Assembly (NCBI RefSeq): GCF_008831285.2 | Contig: NC_045151.1 | Coordinates: 4,089,544 to 4,153,543, forward strand | Source of the DNA: Nymphaea colorata | Lineage: Eukaryota; Streptophyta; Magnoliopsida; Nymphaeales; Nymphaeaceae | Length of the DNA stretch: 64,000 nucleotides | Direction: 5' to 3' | Shown: positions 36,366-48,770 of the stretch, piece after piece | Numbering within the stretch: position 1 is the stretch's first letter | Layout: every line of letters begins with the position of its first letter | Position numbers and translations under genes: made by a program | The notes under the pieces: model-generated | Seen by the model: the letters and a program-made list of their open reading frames with translations, nothing else | The model's database searches: none | What the model was told of the DNA's origin: nothing

Positions 36366-36600
36366 TTTGTTTTGTTAACAAATCATTCTTTTTGTTTACC
36401 GTTCCAATGTTCAGCCGCTGAAGATTTGATCTTTTTTTTTTTATTTTTAGTTTTGAAATGTCTAAGGTGGTGGCTTAATGGTTCAATTTTATTCTTTTCC
36501 TTGTTTTCTTTTCAATGGAAAACATGACTAACACTTCAGAAAGCAATAGTTTTGCTCATGGGAGGAATGCATCAATATAAGTTGTGGCCACAATTTGACG
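36270..36600. repeat. Local duplication and segment shared with 53195-53450
   Basis: A piece of about 36 bp around TTTGTTTACCGTTCCAATGT occurs twice, near 36283 and 36391, on either side of a (GA)n run (36333-36362). The second copy continues collinear with 53195-53450. Confidence 0.75.
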
Positions 36601-36689
36601 AGCAAGAGAATCCGAAGGTTAAACTTTCCTTTGTTTTTAGGGTCTCTACACTTCAATAAGTTAAAAAGGTACAGAAAGTTGCATGACAA

Positions 36690-37500
36690 TCACCACCAGC
36701 AAGGCATATGAGATTGAAGTAATGGTCAAAAACCTGTCTGAGCATACTTCATGTGTCTTCGCACCTCCCTCTAGCCAAGTCAATCACTACTTGCCAACCG
36801 GCATGAATATGTTATTTGGCAACCTCACGATTCAGGCCTTCTACCAGGGGCGAAGCCAAGTGAGAGGGCCCACAGGGGTTCTGCCCACCCCCTCAATTTT
36901 TTCTTTTAAATTTATATGTAAATTTTATCAAATTTTACTTGTCGTATGTAAAAATTTGAAAAATGATATTTCGGCCCCTATCAAAATTTGAAAACCATAA
37001 TTCAGCCCCCCCTTATGAATTTTTTTTGGCTCCCCCCCTTCCTTCTACCATGGATTATGCGAGAAGACATGCACCGTTAGGTCCCAGACAGCATCATACT
37101 TCGGACCTGGATGGTGAGAGGCCCACTCGTTGGGCCTAGAGAAGAACACCCATTTTAAGGGGAGCGGGTTGATGTTGTCCCGGCTTGACCTGCATCTGTC
37201 TCTCTACCCTTGAACCGGCTCCTACCTGCCACACTTGACAAGAGCCATCATACACATTCAAGGAGGCTATCTCATGGTCCAGATCTCAGTATGGGCCCAC
37301 GCCCTTCTCAACCTTTGCCAGCACCCACTTATTGTAGCATGTCTCTTTGCCTCAAGAAGAAGTTAACCTTGGCAGCCCAGTGCCCAACTCTAGCAACAAG
37401 GCTTCGACACGGTACACAGTAAAAGAAGGAAGGACATTTGGATAATTTATTAAAAAATTGTCCTCTACAGTCTTTTTACTTTATTTTATTTTCAATATTG
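36690..37500 (+). repeat. Dispersed repeat, inverted copy of 2897-3546, interrupted by a MITE
   Basis: Matches 2897-3546 on the other strand on both sides of the MITE at 36845-37040. This makes 2897-3546 an empty-site paralogue. Confidence 0.7.
36845..37040. mobile_element. hAT-type MITE copy 5 (196 bp)
   Basis: Ends CAGGGGCGAAGCC and GGCTCCCCCCCTT. A perfect 8-bp duplication CCTTCTAC lies at 36837-36844 and 37041-37048. The related repeat near 3403-3415 has a single uninterrupted copy of this target (GGCCTTCTTCCATGG when read on the minus strand). Confidence 0.92.
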
Positions 37501-38450
37501 TCTTTACAAAAAAATTTTCCTTTTCAATGTGAACTAAGGGTATTTTAGTCATTAAACCAGACTGGCACACAAAAATTCATCCACCATATGGCAGATATAA
37601 CCAGGCTAGCAATAGGTAGCATCAAAGACTCCGTTGAAATGATTTTGTTGTTTCCTAGATTTAATGACTAGATCATTTGCCTATGACTATGACTGCTAAA
37701 TGTAAGGATAGAAGTGATGTTCCAAACAAAGCCTAAGATAGCTAGTTGAATAAAGTGGTTAAGGTCCTGGGGTGGTGCAACCCGGTGGGTTCTTCGGCCT
37801 TCTCTTTTTCGCCTTGTTTGGATGGAATGAAACTTAAGGAAATGATTAATGGATGGAAGGGCCAAGAAAGGAAAGGAATTGAAAGAAAATTGGTAGGGAA
37901 AGAAAAGAAAAGGAGAAGAAAATGAAAAAGATTATTATAAAAGCTTGTTTTGATATAAAAGAAAGGGAAAGAGATAATTTAAATTGATTTACAATAACGT
38001 CCTTAACACTTGAACTTATTATCTAACTAAAAATATTTGATTACATGACCCGATTCAATAGTACTACATGTCTATCTCTAAAAAACAAAACAACATTGTA
38101 CTTATCTTAATTTTTTATTTAATAAAAAGTAGCTAAATTAAATACTCGATGGTACTTAGCTAGAAAATTAATGGGTTCTTTCTTATACTTAATTTTTTTA
38201 ACATTCTTTTAAATTTTTTTAACGTTACCGACTGGAACAGATTAGAAATGGGTGCTTCTGCATGTGCATTCGTTACTATTGCCATCTTCCCCGGTTTCTC
38301 GAAGAAAGACAAAGAGACAAATGTAGAAACCAGGTGGCTGACAATTACTGTCGACTGGTAAACTTCAGTTCTACGAAATTGGTGGAGAGTACATAACCTG
38401 CCCACTCTTTCTTTTTTTCAAAACAAAAAATTTTATTTAGCCCATCGGAG
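37501..38450. other. Intergenic, no gene recognised
   Basis: AT-rich and purine-rich (37860-37970) sequence. A weak tRNA-like word near 37745 is not enough to call a SINE. No coding motif is seen. Confidence 0.45.
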
Positions 38451-38750
38451 TTGTGATCTGGCCAATGACTAGAAGCACAACTTGTCCGAGCCACAAGGTA
38501 AGGCCCAGCTAGGCCCACAGGTAGCTATCAACGTCCATGCCAAACTTATGGGACTCGTACTAATCCAGTTCAGCTGTTGTCTTTCAACAAACCCTGTTTG
38601 ACAGAACCATGAGCTCAGTACTAGGTGTGAAAGGTCTCTCTAACAATAGCAACAGAGCAAGATCAAGTGGCACTAGCCAGGCAAGGTTAACTATTTGCTA
38701 TCATGTTGGTTTAAAAGAAGAAATCCAATATTATTCGTGTGGCTTATATA

Positions 38751-38808
<58 letters not shown>

Positions 38809-40179
38809 TATATACACACACACACATATATATATATAGCAGTAGAACTCGACTGCTATCTTGATAAGTGTGTGAAGGGAGTGGAATAGTTGGGTCAGAT
38901 GCTGATGATTTTGAACCAGAAGTTTATTTTCATCAAATTTAAGTGTTTTTTCTTGTTGACGAAAGTCGATTTCTTTCTTTTCATTTTTGTCCACTTGTGT
39001 GCCGCTCAGCGTACCTTCTTTAGATGCCTGGTATTTTAGCTTCTTTTTTTCTCCAAACTGTGATTAGTTTTTTTAAATAAATTATTTGGTTTAAATTTTT
39101 AATGATGTCTCAGAATTAATTATTTTTCCCGCTTTACATCAGTAAAAAATCAAATGCCAATATTTTAAAACACAGTGTTATAGGAGAATTTTATATATAT
39201 ATATATAATTTTATTACAGTCAAATAATGTCAGGTTAAGTATGTTCTTTTCTTTTAATTTCATTATTGTCAAGCGAAGCTGCACCAAACATGGGCTTGGA
39301 TCTTGATGGCTGGGGTGAGCAGGCTTGAGACTTGATGGCTGGACCGAGCCCAGGTTATACATTCACATGCTGTTAATGAACTTTTGCCAATCAAGTAAAT
39401 TGCTGAGAAACAGGTGACCCGGGAGGGCCTGCTTCCATATAAAACAACCGATGCCAAAAGCCTCATATGGACATCTTGGTGTGATTTTTCTTAGAATCTT
39501 ACACTTTTCAAAAATTTTATAATTTCAATGCTTTCAAATATCCACTTGAATTAAAAAAACACACTATAAAATGCATGATTTATAAATTATTTGACTATAA
39601 GTAGTTTCCGTATATTTTTTTCAAATGTACGCAGGTTTTTCAGTTTGTGGGTATGTGTTTTAAATTTGTGAAGATGATTAAATGCATATTCATGGCATCA
39701 ATATGAAAAAGAAAACTTTGAAGATCGCTGAAATAATGGCCAGCTTGGGATTTTATCATATCAGCTAATTAATCGGGGCCTTTGTGCATCAATTTATGGA
39801 TATAAAACAAGATAATATTTGAAATTGTTTTTTAAAATTTTGTTAAAGGAAAAAGGTATTTATTAGTATCCGTATCGATTCAAGCCAAAGGACATTGCCT
39901 TCTGTTTGACCCAAACAGCATCACATTTATCATTTATACAAGGTACGTGCTGGTATTCAGATAATTGATTTTTGTTTTCAATTACAAAAAAAAACAAATG
40001 ACAGAGATGGTCATCAATTTGAGCAAGTTTAAAACAGCTAGACAAGACTCTGTTGATGCATAAATCAAACAAGAGCGGCAACGAAATGGCAACACACATA
40101 TTTAACCAAGATAATTAATTACAATTTGTCACTGATTTTCAGTAACATTATCTATACACGTGTAATCTTTCCCCTAAAA
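38451..40179. repeat. 3' flank of NLR-D, duplicated from the C unit
   Basis: Collinear with 15081-16929 with indels. It includes a compound TA/CA microsatellite at 38745-38838 and the segment 39690-40090 that also matches the flank of NLR-A. No gene is seen. Confidence 0.75.
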
Positions 40180-43141
40180 TGGTCGCTTAAGTCCTGCGGC
40201 AGATGGAGTGCTGGACATGAGATAATTGTCAACATTTCAAGCTTGGAGAGGCAGGCAATCTGTTGCTGTGCATCCGTGGGACATGTTGTTTCATTTTGTT
40301 GTGAGTAATATTATTGACATCCACCTGAGACTTCAGATTGGGGAACTTAGAAAGCCATAGTCTTCTCAGTTTGGGGAGGCATTGCCAGTGGCCTCCCAAG
40401 CTGATGTCCTCAGAGAAAGAGTATAGGTACAATGTCTCCAGTTGGGAGAGACCCAACATCTACTGAGGCACCCATTGCCACTTCCATACACATGCAACAT
40501 CTCCAATTTAGGCAAGTCACCAATCGTGTTGAGCCCATCATAGTCAGAAATAGTCAAGGACTTCAACAAATGCATGCTCGGCAATGCACAGAATGTTAGG
40601 CATTCTCTGACCTCCAATTTTTCCAAGGATTTAATTCCTATCTGTTGCCAACAATGGGCAACGTTCCAGGCATAGTGTCCGCAGGTCCACATAGTTGGTG
40701 TCCAAATACCACACTGGCCTATCTCCTTCATAATCACAAATTGCCACCTCTCTATGCCATGTGGAGGTTCCAAAGCCTCCAGCAAACCCCTCTCTTCAGA
40801 AGCACTACCCACTCTGTCATCGTCTCCCACCTTGAAGTACAATTCCACACCATTCAGCTCATGCCTCTGCTTGAGATGCACCTTCATTGCGTCGATCAGT
40901 TTCACCCTTCCTCCCCGCGAACCTTCAATGGACAATTCCCCCTTTAGTTTGTTCAAGTCTTTTAGTTCAATAATATTGCAACCTCTTGTCTTCCCTTTGT
41001 CATCGCATACCATAAACCAATGCAAGGTCCGTAAATTGGAAAGCTTCCCCAAGCCTTCAGCTACAAATTCCAAACACTTTGTTCCTTTCAGCCCAAGATA
41101 CCTCAAGTTGCATAGTTCGCCCATTTCCTTGGGCAACTCTTCAATATCACTATGACTTAAATCCAATGTTTGCAAGTTACAGAGCCTGCCGATTGAACTG
41201 GGCAACCGTCTCACTTTAGAATAGTTGAGATTGATATATTTTAGAAGTGAAAGGTCTTCAATGGACTTTGGCAACTCATGAATATTCTGACATGCCCTCA
41301 ATGACAACACCCTCAACCACTTGAAATTGGTTATGTGTTTAATATAAAACAGAGGCAAGTCTAACTTGGAACCGGAACCGGAATCGAAATTTAAGTATAT
41401 AATATAAGGCAGAGGGAAGTCTGACTTGGAATCAGCCAACAATGTGCGCACCTTATTTGTTGTTTCCAAAGCATTAGGCTTGTGTGCCTCTGCATCATCG
41501 TGTACACTAAGTAATGACAGATGGTGGGTGTGCTCAGTAGCGGAGGCATGGCTATATTCCCTTCCACCTATATATAAGGCAAGGTCATGCAAAATGTCAT
41601 GCAACGTGAGATGAGTGCCCTCATAACCATATCCATGTGCTTTTTCAATCAAGCATCGGTTCATCAGATCATCAATGTATTGGTTTGCTGTCACTTCCAC
41701 ATCTATGCCTTCCTTTTCCTCTATCAATCCATGCGCCAACCATTGCCAGATCAATCTCTCCCTTTCAATCTTATAATCCTTTGGATAAATGCAGCAATAC
41801 ACAAAACAGCTCTTCAAATAATGCGGCAAGTCATCATAGCTCAGCATGAGACCTGGAAGAATTTTGCCACCGATTTCAGCTGCAGGCATCTCCCATTCCC
41901 ATATCTTACTACCCTCCACGAATTTCCAGTCTTTTGTATGCATTTCTTGGTACGCATCATCGACCCTACCGTCTTAATCACAAGCAGCAACCCACCACAC
42001 TTCCTTACTATTCTCTCTCCAACATGCATCACCAAATCTTCTTCTGTTTGGCCTGCCTCCTTTAGAAACAACTCCCAGCTTTGGTCAAAGCTAAATTCTG
42101 GTAATTCATGGACATAAGAAGCACGCATCCCTTTTGATACATTTTTCTTTCTACTGGTAATCAAAATAATGCTCCCCATTGCACCCGCCATCAATGTTCC
42201 CTCTACCTCTTCCCCCCACCATTCTAGTTCCCACACATCATCTAGGACCAACAAAAATTTTTCCTTTAAGAGCTCGTTCAGTAATTGTGTGCACAACTCA
42301 CTCATGGAACAATCAGGGTTTTCTCTAGATCCCTTGCACACTTCCCTTAGTATCTGCCACACCAAAACCTTACGGTTTGGCCTCTCCGAAACACAAACCC
42401 ACCATCTACGTTTTCCAAAATGTTCTTCGAGTTCTTTAAAGACCATTTTTGCAAGAGTTGTTTTGCCAATTCCACCTTTTCCTGCAATATAAATAATAGA
42501 AACACCACCCTTCTGTGCTTACTACTTTGTATAGAGTCATTCGACAAGAGCTTTTCTACTATCACCTTTTTATCATCCTCCCTCCCTGTAGGTGGTTGTA
42601 CACCCATGTGATGGGTTGTCTCTTGGGGTTGTCATATTCACCATGAACAGGACCCTCACTACCAATACCTCTTGGTGTTATTCCGAGCACATCCACCATT
42701 ATCTTATTTTTTTCTATTTTATCAAGCTTTTGGTTGATATTTTTAATATCAATTGCAAGGTTGTAGGAAGCAGATACATGTTCCTTAAAGCAAGAGCACA
42801 GAATGGCCCAGGGCTTCCTTACCTTGTTCCATGAAGTTATATATAGACTTGTCCCTTTTGCAAATTGCAATTGTGCTTTGGCATCCTTCAATGATGTCCT
42901 GGGCATCATAGAAAATATCCTTTAGCTCTCTCTCCAGATCTCTGTTGTGCTCATTGCTGAAAAGGGGCTTGTGATCTGTGACTTTGAGGGCCTTCCCAAA
43001 GTATCTCAGCTTCTGCTGGAGCACCTCGAGATCGTCTTTGGCATTCAAGATGAGGTCCACCTTTTCTTTCAACAAGCTGGTTACATCCCCCAACAGAATA
43101 GAAAGAGGTGTTTACACAAGGGTGTTGATTACTGTTGTCAT
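40180..43141 (-). pseudogene. NLR-D: the most complete CNL in the window, with several disabling changes
   Basis: The start codon is the complement of 43139-43141, but codon 10 is TAA (43112-43114) where NLR-C has CAA. The Rx-type CC follows (SLLKEKVDLILNAKDDLEVL; EDVID-like IFYDAQDIIEG). A 25-bp insertion (42827-42851) shifts the CC frame. Another shift lies just before the P-loop (GKGGIGKTT, near 42465-42485). The 201-codon frame 41841-42446 holds kinase-2 (LLVLDDVWEL) and a GLPL motif changed to GLLL. The 525-codon frame 40366-41943 holds RNBS-D (SCFVYCCIYPKD, residues 45-56), LHD in place of MHD (114-116) and about ten LRRs. A 60-bp in-frame duplication lies between MHD and LRR. Several hundred bp of LRR are deleted at about 40475, and the last LRRs are in another frame (40229-40459). 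Confidence 0.92.
41341..41460 (-). repeat. 60-bp in-frame tandem duplication in NLR-D
   Basis: 41341-41400 and 41401-41460 align column for column at their starts (AATATAAAACAGAGGCAAGT and AATATAAGGCAGAGGGAAGT). The product adds 20 residues (repeated SKxDxPLxYI pattern) between the MHD region and the first LRR. Other NLR copies here lack it. Confidence 0.75.
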
Positions 43142-44559
43142 CTCCTCCTCTGTTTTTTTCTTGATTGAAGAAAGAGCTAGCAGAGGAAGAGAACTAGAAA
43201 TCTGAAAATGGAAGGAGAGGGAAGATGAAGGAAGTGCTCTACAGGCTGGCAAGGTCCATGATTCCCGAACCACAAAGTTCTACATCACCAACACTTCCTC
43301 TTCCTCACGTTTGTCTGATTTTTCATTGTATTATGTAAAAAGCTAGGATGCATGATTTCTTTTTTGAAATCCAAAATTTTATTTAGCCCATCCTAGTTTT
43401 ACGATCTGACCATTGACTGGAAGTACAACTTGTTCGTGTCATCATCCATGCAGAAGTGGTGGTGCTGTTGCAACTTGCACGTCACCCACTCTGGTGGGGG
43501 GATGTGAAAGGTCTCCCTAACAATAGCAAGAGTGAATGATCAAGTGGCACTACCCACACGTTCGCTCAGACCAATTAGATAGCCAGGGCTAGGTGTTGTT
43601 ACTAGTCTTTTCAGCTATTTCATTTCAAGTGGGCTTTCCTGATTTCTCCAAAAGGCTGCAGTTGAGGGTTTAAAACAAGTGATGCAAGAAGCAAAATCCA
43701 ACAATAACTCCAAAAATAAAAAATCGTTCTTCCAACAGAAAAATAAACATTATAGGCTAAGTGCATTCATGGAGAGGTATGTAAGCGAATAGAATGTGAA
43801 AATGAAGACAAAGTCAATTTTTTTTTCTTTCATTTTTGTCATACCTTTGTCCACTTGCGTGTGGTTCAGCCTACAATCTTTAGATGCTTCATATTTTCTT
43901 TTCCTCTTAAAATCCCAATCGAGTTATCAAGAACAAATTGATATTTGCCCCTTTGCTTTTTTTTTTTCAGACGATCATTCATTTTCTTAAGAAATTATTG
44001 TTTTAAATTTTTAATGTTGTCTCAGCATTAATTATTTTTCTCAACATTAAAATGTTAAAAAAATCAAATACCATTAATTTAAAAAATATGTCATAGTGTT
44101 ATAAGAGAAATTAGAATATAATGTACATGATGGGTATTATTGAATCTCTCAAATGAAAATGTAAATCAAGTTGCTAAGAGATCAGAGAGTCCATATGGTC
44201 TCTTATTCGTCTAATATGTAGTTTATAACTAGAGTATTTCTTCTCTTTTTCTTCTTCTTACAACAGAATCTAACTAGATCAATTTAATTTTTATTCCACA
44301 AAGTAGAATAGCTAAATTGCATTTGATGTCTGTATGTAATAATCCTATACAAAATTGACCCATTGCAATTCATTATGTCCCCACATAGGGAGAAAGCCCC
44401 AAGCGGTGTAGCATAGTTGGTCGAACCAACAAATGTTCACTGTTAGTTCATTTATTATGAGTACTACTGCTAGAGACGGCAAAAGATAGATTTGTGACAC
44501 TTTAGTTGACATGTGTACTGCTCTCCACCGAGGACTGGGTTTGAAGAAAAAGAAAGGGG
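43142..44559. repeat. NLR-D 5' flank, proximal part
   Basis: Collinear with 20186-22270. It contains the conserved upstream block (near 43250-43400) and a partial copy of the CCAGTTCAGCTG-type block. No gene is seen. If the NLRs were ever expressed, the promoter would lie here. Confidence 0.65.
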
Positions 44560-46815
44560 CATCAGCCTCTTAAGGGTATTCATATAAACTAAAGCAAAAA
44601 GCACAGTTGTGAAATGAATTTAATCCAAACCACCAACCTGTTAAGAAAACACGGTGACAAGAGCATCATTTTCATTATGATAGACCAAGGGTATTCGTAT
44701 AAACTAAAGAAAAAAAGGCAGTTGTGATATGAATTTAATCCATAATATCCACCGGTAAAAGAGATAAAGTGACGAGAACATCATTTTCTTTACGATAGAC
44801 AAAGGGTATTTGTAAAAACTAAAGCGAAAAAAGACAGTTATGAAATGAATTTAATCTGAAGCATCCAGCAGTCAAAAAGACAGTGATAAGAGAATACTTT
44901 TATTTACGATAGACCCAAAAGAATGGCTGCAAGGTGCTTGAACTGGCATTAAGCACTAAGAGATTGTACTACTCCTTCATTGAGGAAGAAGCCCCTTTAA
45001 CCCTTCCCATAAACTAAAGAAAAAAAAAGCAGTTGTGATATGAATTTAATCCATAATATCCACCAGTAAAAGATTTGATGTTTATCCCCTACAGGCTACT
45101 CTATCGCCCATAGAATGTGGCCAATTCTAGAATCGGGCAAGAATGGGCATACGCTGAAGGAACACATCGTTGGTGAATCACACCCCCTTTATTCGATGTT
45201 TATATGTTTGGATTTGAATATGAATGAAAGAAAATTTCATATCATATTCAAATTTAATTTTTCAATTCCAATTCAAATCCGATTCAAATTCTGGTTTCAT
45301 TTTTACATCTAAATCCAAATCCGACTTTTAAATACACAACTAAGATCAGAACCACGTTATGATATATATATAATATATATTACAATATTTAATTCAAAAG
45401 ATATGGACATTATTTATAAGATATTTACCTGAATTTTAATAGGAATCTCAATTAGATTGAATATTTGTTAAAAGCTAAGTTGGAATGTGGTAAAACGCAG
45501 ACACATATGCTTAGTGGGTGCAACAGGTTCAGACGGTAAGTGCAAATGCAAATTTAAATTTGATTTTTTTTTTATATATCTGATCGATTTAAGTGCTTGG
45601 ATAACTGATTTAAATTTGACCTTTTATCGAATCACCAAGCCTTGGAATCGCTTAATCACAAACAGGAAGTCAGAATTTTCGAAATTGCTAGAGTTCAAAG
45701 CCTACCATGCTCCAACCTGTCAATATGCACGAAGTGGGCATCAATGAGCTAGGCAGTCCTTGAGTGGATGACACTTAGAACATTTAAGTGGTAGAGGTAG
45801 TACAATGGGGTATTTTAGCCAAAATGATTTTGATTCAATGATGTTGATGGGTGCACTCAAAATCTCCCACTCACTCTAAAAATAACAATCTGTTCATCAC
45901 GGAGGGCCAACCCATTTGGAAATGGAGAATCAAAACTACCTGTCCATTAAAGAAAGGAGAAAAGAAAATGAAGAAAAGGACACCATGCACATGGTTGCCC
46001 TTCTACCTTTTTTTTTTAAAGGAAACTAGAGAGGATCCATGTGGTGATCATCAGTTCATGGCTATTTGGTAGCCAACTCTTCAAGGAAGGAATCAACAGG
46101 CTCAAACTAAGAGGTGGCAAGACCATCATTTTAATTAGGATAGACCAAGGCTATTCGTATAAACTAAAGCAAAAAAAAAGGCAGTTATGATATGAATTTA
46201 ATCCATAATATGCACCTGTAATAGACAAAGTGACGAGAACATCATTTTCTTTACCATAGACAAACGGTATTCGTACAAACTAGAGCAAAAAAAAGACAGT
46301 TGTGAAATGAATTTAATCCAAAGCATCCAGCAGTCAAAAAGACGGTGATAAGAGAATAATTTTATTACGACAGACCCAAAAGAATGGCTGCAAGATGCTT
46401 GAACTGGCTTTAAGCACTAAAAGATTGCATTGCTCATTCATTGAGGAAGAAGCCCCTTCAACCCTTCTTTCTCAGGATCATTTTCATTAGGATAGGCCAA
46501 GGGTATTTGTATAAACTAAAGCAAAAAAGGGCAGTTGTGATATGAATTTAATCCATAATATCCACCAATAAAAGAGACAAAGTGACGAGAACATCATTTT
46601 CTTTACCATAGACAAAGGGTATTCATACAAACTAAAGCAAAAAAGAGGACAGTTATCAAATCAATTTAATCCAAAGCATCCAGCAGTCAAAAAGACAGTG
46701 ATAAGAGAATAATTTTATTTATGATAGACCCAAAAGAATGGCAGAAAGGTGCTTGAACTGGCTTTAAGCACCAAAAGATTGCATTACTCATTCACTGAGG
46801 AAGAGCCCTTTAACA
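44560..46815. repeat. Higher-order array of 117-bp monomers with inserted segment
   Basis: The block seen once in the C unit (22276-22740: monomers plus a spacer around AAGAATGGCTGCAAGGTGC) occurs about three times here: 44560-45005, 46130-46466 and 46470-46815. A partial unit at 45005-45075 and about 1 kb of unrelated, non-coding sequence (45076-46100) lie between the first two. Confidence 0.75.
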
Positions 46816-48770
46816 CTTCTCTTTTTCTCACTCTCTCTCTGTGTGTCTGTGTGTTCATTACATATGGTAACCTCAACTAATTTGGTGACATAGCCTCCTT
46901 TTATTGATGGAACATTGCCTAATTTCCATTTTTTGTTTGTGTATGCAATCTATGGAGCAAGTTTGCTCAGCTCAACAACAAATGCATGCCGTGAAGCAGC
47001 AACTGCAGTACTTTCTATCTATTTCTTCAAACTTCAATCTTCCATCTGATATTTCCTAGTTCCTGTTTTTTATGCTTTACTCTGTATGTGTCAATATCCA
47101 TGCATGCATGCACGCATCTGTGTATGTGTGCGTGAGAGAAAGAGAGAGAGAGAGACAGAGCGAGAGTAAAAAAGGGGACAGTTGAGTGACAAAAAAGGAG
47201 TCCACCCATGAGGAATGAGATTCCTTCAGCAAAGAGATATTGCCTCAGGGGCCCCAACCACCAAGAAGTTCTGGATGGATGACATGGACCCTGCACTTTG
47301 CTTTTGCATATGGCTGCCATGTTACTCTTTGCCAAACACTTTTCATGTTGACGTAACACCCCTCAATTTTTTTCCCCTCTCTATGTATCTTAAACTGGTT
47401 TTATAGTCAACGTTAATGGCACAGCAAGGTTTAAATCCCAAGACAATAATAGATGGTAAAATTTCACTTTCTATGTCCAGCTGAAAACAACAAAAACTTT
47501 ATCTCATTTCCCCACATTAATTTTGAAGTTCTTCAACTCCAGACATTTTGAGCCCACAATGCCAGCCAGCCAAACAAGTTCTGCAACATCAGCCACAGGC
47601 ATCATATCTCATATAAATGGAAAATTCAAGGCCAAGATGTCAATAGACATGCATGAATGAGTATACACATCCAACATGTCTGTTTCAACACCACCAAACC
47701 TTGGATTAAAACTTGCATCACCAAGAGTCTACCCGTTGAACATGTGTAAATAGTTGGTTATCAACGTGATTGCCCTCTTTTTTTAATTTCCCTTACATGA
47801 TGTCTTTATCTTCATGATCTTCAACGCGTCCATGATCTGCTTGTTGTAGCTTGGGACAAAGAATATAGAAGTCAGCATCCCGTGAAGTCTGATGTGCATC
47901 ATCTTCATTCCTACGTTCAGTAGCTGGTTCCACAATTTTTTTGAAGGAGAAATTGCTCTCTTGCTTGAGAGTCTAGAGTAAACATTTCTTAGGAGTAACA
48001 AACCTTAATACACATTACCGTTAGTTGAATCAGTTCATGTGATTGAACCGCATTCCCATTGTGTTATCAACTTATATTCTAACAATTGAACACATGTTGT
48101 GCCACTTTATTACACACAGACACAGATATATATATATACAATCAAAATGTCATAAAATATGAGAAATAGTAACTAGCGTTGGGGTCAAATGGCTGTCCAT
48201 CCATTAGCAATCATTTTCTTGACCAATAGTAGTACACCTAATTAAAGTTATAATAACATATAGTTCTTGATTGATATTCAAATTTGGTCATCATGAATAA
48301 GGGGACGGACAAATTTTTACCTCTTAAAGGACTCACATCACTGCACACCAGATATCTGTTTAACAACAGTTAATTTCCCATGTGCCACATGCCCAATTCT
48401 ACCTGAAAAATTGGAATAAGTGGTCACTCAGTTTTTGTGCGTACTTCGGGCGGGAACATTAAAAATTCTTTTGCAGTTATTAGCAAAGTAAATAATCACC
48501 TTTTTCACCCAAAGTAAATCTTCCCTCCTTTTACATTATCTCTTTTTTAACTTGGGTATCTTTCTTACTGCAAATACATGAAAAGAGAAAAGATTTATCT
48601 GAAGAAGAGAAAGGAACTGCAACTAAACAGAAAGATGCAGATTTAAAACTGGTGCAGTTGGTACATCCTTTTCAGGGAGGGTGCTTGCACTGCTCTTCAG
48701 GGAGCTGTGGTTATAGCATTCCTGCCTACTGGGGCTCAAGCAAGGTAAACACCGTGGCTGTTAGGAGAAC
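46816..48770. repeat. NLR-D 5' flank, distal part
   Basis: Collinear with 22740-24320, with an additional stretch (about 47520-47900) not obvious in the C unit. It includes a GA-rich run near 47135-47165. Ends at CACCGTGGCTGTTAGGAGAA, continuous with the next duplicon segment. No gene is seen. Confidence 0.65.

Noticed and set aside
36036-36381. Hydrophobic minus-strand frames that look like membrane proteins
   Set aside because: They reflect pyrimidine-rich, low-complexity sequence. Only the ERNNRVFRG stretch further on supports a LINE origin.
37740-37810. tRNA-like words (GTGGTTAAGG then GGGTTCTTCGG) suggesting a SINE
   Set aside because: The B box does not match well, and there is no poly-A tail or target duplication that I can see.
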